From Budorcas taxicolor (Eukaryota > Chordata > Mammalia > Artiodactyla > Bovidae), in NCBI RefSeq assembly GCF_023091745.1, contig NC_068921.1, positions 11,116,001-11,180,000 on the forward strand: DNA of 64,000 nt. The letters run 5' to 3'. Position 1 is the first letter of the stretch; every line of letters starts with the position of its first letter. The position numbers and the translations under genes are program-made. The notes under the pieces are model-generated. The model had not been told where the DNA came from. It ran no database searches and saw only the letters and a list, made by a program, of their open reading frames with translations. Shown here piece after piece: positions 45,671 to 54,673 of this stretch.

Positions 45671-46649
45671 TTCTTTCCCCACTACTCCCTGTTAAAGCAA
45701 ATTGTGTATGAGCCCTGAGGCTGAGTTAGGCTGATAAAGAACCACAAATCAGCATTAATGCCCCTGGTCATATGCATCCCAGTTCCTGCAGTTAAAAGCC
45801 GCCAGTGGGTTTAAACCTAAGAGCAGAGTGCTGGGGACCGTCAAGCAGTACATATAAGAATGACTTCATCTAAATTCCCTGAGAGATTTCATAGACCAAA
45901 GCACCTCTGAAGGACAAAAAGACAACTGTAAAATTACCTGAAAATAAATGCTTCTAAAGTGTTCAAAAAGAATCCAGGGTGAGGAGGACAAGGAGGCCGA
46001 TAACTAATCCATCAGCTCATTTTTTTTTTTTTTGATCCCACCTCTAGACTTTTTTTTTCCAAGGCCTCAGCCTGTCACCATGCAGTTTATCAGCTGTCAC
46101 TCCATCTCGATTCTGGGTGACATGAGATCAATGGCCTAAAACTGCTGTCAGATCTGCAGAGAAATTTATAACACCAGGTTCTGCCGTATCCTGCCTGGGC
46201 CCGGGTCCCAGGGCTCTGAGGGAGAGGCCGACTTCATTTCCATTTCAAAAGTGGATTGTGACCCACTTGGAACCGGAGAGTTCAAGCCATCAGATGCAAG
46301 GGAAGGCCTGGGTCAGAAGTCTTGCACACTTACACTCACCAAACAATGACTTTGAGGAATGGAAAAAAAAAAAAAGACTAGTCAATGATTAAAATTCTCT
46401 CTGCCTGGATGAGGCTCTAGCTTCCTGCTTAATTTCTTTGGGGATTTATTAATACCAAAAGCTAAAATTTGCAGCAACATGTTTTAGACTCCGAAAGCAA
46501 TTAGTTCATCCCATTTATCTAACTGCAGAATTCTTGTGCATGATTTGAGCAGAGATTTATGGGGGTTTTGCTTCTCATGGAAGGTTCCTTTGGTTTTCTA
46601 TAACCTCTCTTTTCCATCATAAACTCTGTAATTGGTTTTAATTTGGTCT
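45671..46649. other. Intergenic, nothing recognised
   Basis: Contains T13 (near 46020) and A13 (near 46361) runs. No gene or clear repeat recognised. Confidence 0.4.
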
Positions 46650-46872
46650 CAAAGTGGCCAGGCTTTCCTGGTGTCTCAGATGATAAAGAATCCATCTGCA
46701 ATGCAAGATACCTGAGTTGGGAAGATCCCCTGGAGAAAGAAATGGCAACCCACTCCAGTATTCTTGCCTGGAGAATCCCATGGGCAGAGGAGCCTGGCGG
46801 GCTACAGTCCGTGGGGTCGCAAAGAGTCAGACACGACTGAGCGACCAACACTTTCACTTTACAAAGTGCCCA
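46650..46872 (+). mobile_element. Bov-tA SINE with 11-bp target duplication
   Basis: Bov-tA at 46661-46861, with a short internal deletion in the tRNA-like part. CAAAGTGGCCA (46650-46660) and CAAAGTGCCCA (46862-46872) flank it, with one mismatch. Confidence 0.9.
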
Positions 46873-46949
46873 TGAACCAGAAACAAGATCCCAGGAGCCC
46901 AAGTCATATCCCATACCCCGCACTTTCTAACCAAAGGGTTCCAGAGAAA

Positions 46950-47087
46950 AAAATTTTTTTTTATCTTGGCCACTCCAAGTGATGTGCAGGACCTTAGTTC
47001 CCCAACCTACGGGTGTGATCAAACCCATGGCCCCAACTTTGGGAGCTCTGGCTCAGAGTTAACCACTGGACCTTCAGGGAAGTCCCT
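46950..47087 (-). mobile_element. CHR-2-type SINE
   Basis: Reverse-strand copy with a T-rich start, 'gtgtgatcaaacccatggc' and TTCAGGGAAGTCCCT end. Confidence 0.8.
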
Positions 47088-47639
47088 CCATGGAAATTCC
47101 AAATGCCCCCCTGCCATAGGAAATCCTGGGGTGATAAGGGGGAGGCCAGCTCTCTTCCCTCAACCTCACCCCAAGATGTGGCCAGCTATGGAACCGCTCC
47201 ATGCCCACCACCATTTGGCTGGACAGATGCCCAACAGAAGGCTCGCTGAGGGGACTCCGGACTTACCCCTGGCTAAACCCAGAGAAACCTCAGCTTTCTG
47301 AGCAAAAAGAAAACCCTCCCTCTCACTGCTGTCCACCCACCTTCTGCTTGCAACCAGATATCCAAGAGGAGGTCCCTGGAGGAACTGTATTCTGCAGAGG
47401 ACCAGTCATGGCTGGAGCTTCACCAACCAGCTCCTCCCACACCGCTGGCCTTGGCAACCTCTGACTCACAGAGAAGGCAGCTCTGAACCATCAGGAATCA
47501 CAGTCCTCTGGCTGAATGCACACAGCAGGCACCATCTCAGCCCACAGCTCCCTGTGCTGAGTCTCATGGGAATCCGCTGGAATGCTGACCCTCAGTCCAC
47601 AAGGGCACCTTGAGACAGTAGCCCTTCACCTTCCTCCCA
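47088..47639. other. Intergenic, nothing recognised
   Basis: No gene or clear repeat recognised. Confidence 0.4.
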
Positions 47640-48224
47640 GACCAAAGTCCACCAGTTTAGGCTTATTGCTCCCTTCCCCGCCTCTCCTTCCCTCTCCCTC
47701 TACTCTAGTGACCCCGCTGATCTCAGGGGTGACATCTTTCAACAGCCCCCCATTGCCTTAAGAATAAAAGTGACATTCCTTAACGTGGCGTGGGAAGTGC
47801 CTGCACACCCGTCCTGGCTTTCTTCATCCTTCTGCGGTACCCCAGCCCCTCATGCCCCCCTGCACTCCAGCCCTCCGACCCTTGTGCCTCTGAGTTTGTT
47901 GTTCCTTCAGCAAGAAGTCTCATTCACCTCCACTCTTCTTCCTCCCTTTCTACCCTTTAGCTAATTTCTACTTATCCTTCAAAACTCAGCTTAAATGTCA
48001 CCTCCTCCAGGAAGCTTTCCCTGAGTGCCTCCAGTTCCCAGTGCAGTAAGCCCCGCCCCCTTCCCCTGGGCTCCCCCGGCAGGAAGTGGGCCCCTGCACA
48101 GTGACCATGTATTCCACCCTGAAAGGACTGTGCACAGTACCTGGGGTCAGCAGCTGCACTTCTCACTCCCGTTCTGTCTCCTCCCTCTTGTCTCTCCCCT
48201 TCCTCTGGACTGGGGAGCAGTTTC
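47640..48224 (+). mobile_element. L2 LINE 3' region
   Basis: 'gccttaagaataaaagtga', TTGTTGTTCCTTCAGCAAGA, CTTAAATGTCACCTCCTCCA and GGAAGCTTTCCCTGAGTGCC follow the order of L2 ORF2 end and 3' UTR. Confidence 0.7.
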
Positions 48225-48975
48225 TATCATTTCTTTTCTTCTTTTTCTAAATAACCTTTATATTAAAACCATTTCAATTTACAGGAAAATGGTTATGATA
48301 GCACAGAGAGTTCCCCTCAACTCCACACCCAGTTTCCGCTGCTATTAACATCTTACACTGGTATGGTACAATGGTCACAATTCATGAGCCATGCTGATAC
48401 ATTGTTGTCATCTGAAGCCCATTCTTTATTGAGGTTTCCTTGGTCTTTCCCTGGTGTCCTTTGGTCGTTGTTGTTGTTCTGGGATGCTCCATTGCACTCA
48501 GTTGTCATGCCTCCTGCCCTGTTTCTCTTAAGAGGGACAGCTTCTCAGACTTCCCCTGTTTTGATGACCTTGTCAGTTTCGAGGAGTCCTGGTAAGGTAT
48601 TTTGTAGGATATCCTTCAGTTTGTGTTTGCCTGATGTTTTTCTTATAATTAGACCAGGATTCTGTGCTCTGGAGGTGAAGCGCCATTTTCATCGCATCTT
48701 ATCAATGGTGCATACTACACACATGATCTGTCAGCGCTGATGCTGACCCTGATCTTGTGGAGGAGGTGATGTTCTTCCACTTTCTGCGTGTAAAGTCCCT
48801 CGTTCTCCCTCCTTTCCACACTGTCCTCTTAGGAGGGACGTGCACAGCCCACAGCTGAGGACGGGGGCTTCTTCTCAGCCTCCTAGAAGGGAGAGTAGCT
48901 ACATAAACTACATGAAAGATTGGTCTCTTCTCTCCCATTCATTGATATCACTGTGGATTGTTTGTTTCCTTTTTT
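48225..48975 (-). mobile_element. Ancient L1M 3' UTR
   Basis: A long co-linear match to old L1 3' UTR in reverse: TATTAACATCTTACACTGGT, 'gatgaccttgtcagtttcg', CGCCATTTTCATCGCATCTT and TGTAAAGTCCCTCGTTCTCC. Confidence 0.75.
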
Positions 48976-49065
48976 AAGTCCCTGGTCCCATGACACATAC
49001 CCGAGTCTGGTACTGAGTGAGTTCTCCATAGGGTTTGTTGAGAGAATGAGGGTATATGAAGCCAG

Positions 49066-49440
49066 TGATCTGTGTCCCTTCAAAATTCTTATGTTGAAAC
49101 CCTAGGTTCTAATACCACAGAATGTGGTGATATTTGGAGCCTGGGCCCTTACAGAGGTTTTTCAGATCAAATGAGGTCATAAGGGTGGGTCCTAATCCAA
49201 TATAACAGGTGTCCCCTGTAAGAAGAGGAAGAGATACCAAGCAAGTGCACACAGAGAAAAGACCAGGTGAGGCTCCACAAGCGAGGAGAGAGGCCTCAGG
49301 AGGAAGCATTCCCACCTGCACCTTGATCTTGGCCTTCCAGCTTCCGGAACTGTTAGGAAATAAATCTCTGTTGTTTAAGCCGTGCAATCTATGACATCTG
49401 TTAGGGCGACCCTAGGAGGCTAACAGAAGGGACCCACAGG
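49066..49440 (+). mobile_element. MaLR (MLT1/MST-type) solo LTR
   Basis: Order matches ERVL-MaLR LTRs: AATTCTTATGTTGAAACCCT, GGTGATATTTGGAGCCTGGG, TAAGAAGAGGAAGAGATACC, CACCTTGATCTTGGCCTTCC, AAATAAATCTCTGTTGTTTA. No internal viral gene is attached. The AATAAA at its end is the LTR's own polyadenylation signal. Confidence 0.8.
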
Positions 49441-49979
49441 ATCAGACATCGTATCAGCTCCACGTAAATCATAGGAGGTCACCATGCTTCTGGGCATCCT
49501 AGGAGGGGCAGTCCTTTGGAATATTCTTTCCCCCCTCCCCGAATTATGGGTCACTGTCCATTAAATATTTGTTCCTGTAAGTGGTTTCAGTGATGATACA
49601 AGGTTTCTGTGGAAATCTGTGGTGAAAAGTTTACAGAAAACTCCTTTCTTGCCACCATCTGATCTCTTAAATCAGAGATTAAGGTACCAAAATATTTTTA
49701 AATGACATGAGGGCTCAAAAGTTACTTGAAGCCTCAATGACCATCTTTTTCCTTCTGGGGGATCCGTACACCTACTACTATCTGTACACCTAACACTATC
49801 TACTATTAGTCCCAGAAAGGGGTCCAGGGTCGGGGACAGGAAACCAAGGCAATGTAAATAGGAAATGGGAGAGGTTTTATTTTTCTCTATTTTCTGAACA
49901 AATACTTCACCTATAAGAGACTTAAGATTATATGGCCTATGATTTTTCTTCCCCTTTGCTTTAAAAAGAGATAATAACT
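49441..49979. other. Intergenic, nothing recognised
   Basis: Contains a partly duplicated 'ctactactatctgtacacctaacactatctactatta' region near 49770-49805 (described, not resolved). No gene recognised. Confidence 0.4.
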
Positions 49980-50395
49980 ACCATCATCAGGGTTTCCTAA
50001 GTACCTGATACGATATTATCTTACATAGTCCCTAAGACAGTCTTGAACGTGAAAGTGAAATTGCTCAGTCGTGTCCGACTCTTTGCGACCCGGTGGACTG
50101 TAGCCCGCCAGGCTCCTCTGTCCATGGGATTCTTCAGGCAAGAATACAGTGGGTTGCCATTTGCTTCTCCAGGGGATCTTCCCAACCCAGAAATCGAATC
50201 CAGGTCTCCTGCATTGCACGCAGATGCTTTATCCTCTGAGCCACCAGGGAAGCCCTAAGTCTTACAAGATACTGTTATTATCCCCATTTTGCAGATGAAG
50301 CAACTAAGATACAGAAAGATCAACTAACTTGCCCAGAGCCACACAGCAAATCAATAGTAACGTTCATATTCGAACCTAAGCAGGATGATTGCAGA
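49980..50395 (+). mobile_element. MIR SINE, split by a Bov-tA
   Basis: The first part is at 49980-50049. The second part, at 50260-50395, reads TTATTATCCCCATTTTGCAG, GATGAAGCAACTAAGATACA and CTTGCCCAGAGCCACACAGC. The Bov-tA at 50050-50255 interrupts it. Confidence 0.75.
50050..50255 (-). mobile_element. Bov-tA SINE nested in MIR
   Basis: Reverse-strand copy (TTGCTCAGTCGTGTCCGACT to GAGCCACCAGGGAAGCCC). This is the last repeat I recognise before PCDH8. Confidence 0.93.
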
Positions 50396-51149
50396 ACCTG
50401 CAGTCAACAGCCATGTTTTGTTTCTTTTCAGGTTAAGTGGGTATCCCAGAGCATCCTGACACACAAAAGGATGAGTGGCCCAGGACCTGGAAATGGTCTA
50501 GGGTTTGTGAGCATCTGGCACTGGGATCAATCCAAAATCAGAGTTTAAACACCACTTACCTTCACCCCCACACTGTCTCATTATCTGACTGCTGAGTTTC
50601 AATCAGCATGCTGAAGAGTGTGTTGCTCTGTGGTTTGGTATAAATGTTTAAATTCACTATGCCAGTTTTGACAGGCCAACAAATGTGGTTGGATCGGGGT
50701 GTGGATCTTTCTTTAAAATACAAAGTAAGCAGTCGAAGGAAAGAGCTTGGTTGCATTTCTAGAGACCAAACCCCAGTAAAACCCAGCGACTGAGTAATTC
50801 TAAGAGATGTCTGCAAAGTGTGCTTTAGTTACAAGAATGAATTGGATGCCTCTGAAGAGCTGCCTCTGTTCTCTGTTTGGACAAACACTTTCTGCCAACT
50901 TCCCTGGAAGCTTTATCTGATAGAGTGAGCCTGTTGGAAAAGAAACGGTGGGCTCTAGCTTTTTTCTTTTTCTTTTAAGTTAAAAGGCTAAAAAATAACC
51001 CCTGTCTCCATCCATCCTTAGAATTACACTTTCCTGCAAAGTTCTTTTCCTGGTAGATATAATCCTAATTAAAAATAAATTACATGCTGTATAGAATTTG
51101 AAAGGGAAAAGATAATCCTATTACGTATGAGAGTATATCCCGATTTTCC
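50396..51149. other. Intergenic, no repeat recognised
   Basis: AT-rich unique-looking sequence, the start of the repeat-poor zone around PCDH8. No gene recognised. Confidence 0.4.
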
Positions 51150-52720
51150 TTCCCGCTAAACTGTGGGAGATATCAGATCTGGCTGCACCCCCCATTGTCG
51201 CGGCTTTGAAAACTTTCCTGGAGCCCTAATCCGTCACGTGACGCCCGTGTCAATCTCGGGGACTGCACGCGAGTTTCACAAAGCGGGCATTAGGCTGGGT
51301 CCCGGGGGCGCAGCTCGGGGGGGCCCGCAACATTTGCATGCCGAGAAAATGCCGGCCATTGTGGGGTCGCATTTGTTCTCAAGATTGCGAGAGACAGTTG
51401 CCGGCTAAGTTGCTAAAAGCAGGGGCTCCTTTCAGCCAGTACCGGCCTTTGGTATGAAAACAAGCGGATTGGAGAGGCTTTGTGGGCCGGTCGGCGCCCG
51501 GGGAAGGCGAGCGGCCGCCCCTCCGCCTCCAGCCCCACCTCCCAGGACATTTTGCTTCCCGGGGGAGGTGCGGTAGGCACTGATGCGCCGTTTTAAATCG
51601 TATTTCCATAATCTGGAGGCTGCCGGCGGAGGGTCTCATTCTGCTCGCGTGCCTTCACACCCCCACGGCCGGCTCGGAAAGGCCTCCGCGCGCCCGCCGC
51701 GGCAGCTGCTCGCCGCCCTGCTCCCGGGCTCCCGACTCCCGGCTCCGCTCTCCCCGGAGTCGTGGCGATCGAGCCGCGAAGGAACCGGCCGTGGATGAGA
51801 TGCTTTTGGCTCCTATCGTCTCCATACCACTCCTCCCGTCCCTTGGTCTTTCCCTCTTCTCCCTCGTCCCCGACCCCACCACCTGCACGCCCTTGTTTAT
51901 TTCAGTCTTCAGAAGGAACATGATGACGTGCAAGCGCTTTGACTGAAAATATTGGGGAGTTCCCATTCTCCAGCCAAGCCCCAAACCCAAATTTAAACAG
52001 CGCGCCCTGGGCTCCCACGGTTCAGCCCTGTACCGAGAGGTGCGGGGGGCGCAGGGGGGCGCGGGCGTAGGGTGCGGCTCCCAGCCACTGGGCAAGTGTC
52101 TACTCACGGGAACCGCTGGAGAGATCTTTTCTCCGCGACTCGGACCCCGATGCCCTTTCCATTCGCCCCCTAACCCCCTCCCCTGTTCTTGGCTCTGCCG
52201 CCCCGCAGCACCCCGGGGCGGGTCGGAACTCTCTGGGTTACGCCGGGAGAGGCCGCTGTCCTGACGCCGAGTTCTGAATCTGCTCGCTTGGCGTCCGTGC
52301 CGGCCGGGAAGGGGACGAGGAGCGAGCGCGAGATCCCGGGAGTGCCAGAGGTCACCAGCAGGCCCCCAGGCCGGGGTGGGAGCCCTGCTCGGGGAGAAGC
52401 CGGGAAGGGGTTTTAATGTGCATCCTCTCCGAGAAATCTCTCCCGGGCCGGAGCAGAGAGAGCGAGAGAGCGAGCAAGCTACGAACTGGCGGTGGGAAGG
52501 GGGAAAGTGCAAGAGAAAGCTGGAAATCGGGCTCCGGTAGGGGGCGTCGCGCTTTCCGCGTTCCTGCGCGGCTGCGTCTCCGATGCATGCTAAAACCTCG
52601 TCGCTTTTGGCGCTCCTAGGGCAGCAGGACGGGGCAGTTGGGGAAGGGAATCGAGAGGCACGATCGCGCTGCACGGTCCACCGCACAGGGCACCCCCACC
52701 TAAGTCTCAAGAGCTTTTAC
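51150..52720. promoter_or_regulatory. CpG-rich block 2-3.5 kb upstream of PCDH8
   Basis: GC-rich DNA with many CpGs lies between AT-rich flanks, for example 51470-51560, 51660-51780 and 52190-52560. No repeat and no recognisable coding exon are seen. A 351-codon open frame on the - strand (51655-52710) is low-complexity in Arg/Pro/Ser and fits chance in GC-rich DNA. It could be a distal promoter, an enhancer or the start of a non-coding transcript. Function is inferred only. Confidence 0.6.
51232..51243. promoter_or_regulatory. Palindromic E-box CGTCACGTGACG
   Basis: A perfect 12-bp palindrome at the edge of the CpG-rich block. Its TCACGTGA core fits bHLH-ZIP factors (USF, TFE/MITF). Binding is inferred. 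Confidence 0.5.
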
Positions 52721-53169
52721 GAGGCCTAGGGCGGCATCTTTTGCTCTCTGGCAACTCCAGAGCCCCCGTTGCCCTCACTGCCCAGCGAGCTCCTCGGTCT
52801 CCCTGCTCTGGGAAGACTCCTGTATCTCTTCCGAAAAGACCCCAGATACACCCCCTCGGGTTTAGGGGGAAGGAAAACACAGATAGGATGTCAGCCGGAC
52901 TATAATCAGGATTCAGAAGAACGTCTACAAACTCCAGTCTGCTTATCAAGTCTTTCGCCGTGGAAAAAATAAAGAAAACTCCCTGTGGGTGACTTTTGTT
53001 TTTAACCTCTTGTCCTTCGTGTATATTTGCACACCCTGCTCAATAAATCTCTTCAATAAGCATCAGTAAGAATCTGTCTTGTGGGTGACTGGAGGCCCAT
53101 CTCCCAGATCTTCGGGGATGCTGGGGGTGGGGGGATACCTGTGGGTGCAGCGTACGCCTGGGGCCAGCC
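52721..53169. other. Unique sequence between CpG block and PCDH8
   Basis: No repeat or gene recognised. Confidence 0.4.
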
Positions 53170-53193
53170 GGGCGCGGGGGCGGGGGGTGGGGG
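53170..53193 (+). other. G-quadruplex motif
   Basis: Four G tracts of 3, 5, 6 and 5 bases separated by CGC, C and T. The short loops predict a stable G-quadruplex, 1.2 kb before the putative start site. Confidence 0.65.
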
Positions 53194-53393
53194 CCGCCCA
53201 GCTCAGAGCTGGCAAAGCCAAAGCTCCACACTTTCGCAGGCAGATGGTTAAGTTTCCCCCCAGGTTCGTGCCAGGTTTCAGCGTCCTGCTGTGATTTTGT
53301 TCTTCTGGAACGGGATGAGTATTGCTTCCCAGAGTGGCCCTATTAGAACAAAAAGAAAATCCTCTAAATAGGCGGAACAAGGCATCAGGAGGG

Positions 53394-53760
53394 AGAGTTC
53401 TCTAAATGCTCTTTAATACGAGCTGGGTATTGTGTGGAATTCAGCGCCCATCACCGTTTAGCAGGAGAGTTATGGCAGTGATTGGGGATGAATAGAGGAA
53501 CATAATGGATACATGTGGCGTTTGCTCATTATATTCAAGTTAGCCCAACTCCGCTGTGGAAACTGTTCAACTTTCTCTCCCCTTAGCTTGTCACAGTTAA
53601 ATAATACAGACATTGGGGCCTCCAATGGGATCGCCTGCCACGCCATTCTATTTCCACTACTAACGAGGGCTTCATAAGCCTTTGATACAGTCTGATCTTT
53701 GAAACCTTTCCAAATCTCCTCAAGCTTATGCTAAATCCTATTTGGAACTTTTTTTTTTTC
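53394..53760. promoter_or_regulatory. AT-rich candidate enhancer with two TCF/LEF-like sites
   Basis: Repeat-free AT-rich stretch upstream of the promoter. CCTTTGATA (53679-53687) and ATCTTTGAAA (53695-53704) fit the TCF/LEF core CTTTGA(A/T). Enhancer function is inferred. Confidence 0.3.
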
Positions 53761-54029
53761 CCCTTGCCTGCTAGCGCCCAGGGCTTAAGAAAGCCATTTG
53801 GACAGTGACATGCATACTAACACGTCTCAGAGCTCTTTTCTGAAAAGGAAGGGGCAGCTCCGATCACCGGGGCTCACACGAGCAAAACACAATTGCGTAC
53901 ACAAATTTGAATAAAATCAATTTCCCCTTATCCTTCGAGCTCCTCAATCTAGAGGCTATTTCCGAGCGCCGTGGGAAGTTGGGAAAGAAGGCGAACTGAG
54001 CCTCAGCCGGCAGAGCAAGTCTGAAGGGT

Positions 54030-54045
54030 GGGGGGGGGGGGGGGG
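54030..54045 (+). repeat. Poly-G run (16 G)
   Basis: Uninterrupted G run about 400 bp before the putative PCDH8 start site, preceded by GGGT. Assembly length may be uncertain. Confidence 0.9.
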
Positions 54046-54386
54046 AGGGCGCGAGCGATTTCAAAGCCTCTGGGGCGGAAAAAAAAAATACAGAGTGGGT
54101 GTGGGGTCTCAAGCCACGAGGGCGAAATCCCAGTGCGATTGCTCTCGATTCAAGCGGCCGATACAGGAAGGGCACAACTAACAGAACCATCCGCTCCTGT
54201 AACGCCGGTGACCTGTGCCAACTCCTCTGCACGCAGAGCGCTGACAGGAGATGAAAAAAGCCAGGGGAGTTAAAGAAACAAAGGAAAGATTCTCTATTTT
54301 CCCTTTCTTGTTTTCCCCTCTAAGCCCCTCCACCGTAAAGCGATCGTCAGGGGCTGGCGTAGCGGCAGCGCTAGAGCCAGGCCGCC

Positions 54387-54432
54387 ATTGGCTGCCCAGC
54401 TCGGGTGATTTGCATTTCGGCGGCTATAAAAG
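54387..54432 (+). promoter_or_regulatory. PCDH8: PCDH8 core promoter: CCAAT, octamer, TATA
   Basis: ATTGG (inverted CCAAT box) lies at 54387-54391, a perfect octamer ATTTGCAT at 54408-54415 and TATAAAAG at 54425-54432. This order puts transcription start near 54455-54460. Downstream of it the 5' UTR has no ATG before the start codon. The TATA and CCAAT boxes are read directly. Use of the octamer by a POU factor is inferred. Confidence 0.75.
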
Positions 54433-54454
54433 CGGAGGCGGCTCACAGCCTAGC

Positions 54455-54673
54455 AGCTCCAGCCCGAAGAGCGAGGGGGAAGGTGCTGAGTGTGGGCGGG
54501 ATCCACGCGTCCTCCGAGCCCGCCGGAGCTTCGGAGCTGCAGCCTGCAGACTTCTCCTGCACACGGCTCGCAAAAACAGCGGCACTCGGGAGCCTGGGAC
54601 TCACGCCCGGACCTGCAAACCACAGAGGAAATCGCTCGCTCAGCATTTTGGAATAGCGCTTGGGGCTGGCGGC
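54455..54673 (+). other. PCDH8: PCDH8 5' UTR (predicted)
   Basis: From the predicted start, about 25-30 bp after the TATA box, to the ATG at 54674. It is GC-rich and has no upstream ATG. The reading frame of the CDS stays open upstream through the TATA box, so the true start is set by transcription and not by an in-frame stop. Confidence 0.6.

Noticed and set aside
49066..49440. Provirus next to the MaLR LTR
   Set aside because: Only a solo LTR is seen, with no gag, pol or env-like sequence on either side.
51655..52710. 351-codon open frame on the - strand in the CpG-rich block
   Set aside because: Low-complexity Arg/Pro/Ser-rich product with no known domain. Long stop-free frames are expected in such GC-rich DNA. 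Kept only as part of the CpG block.
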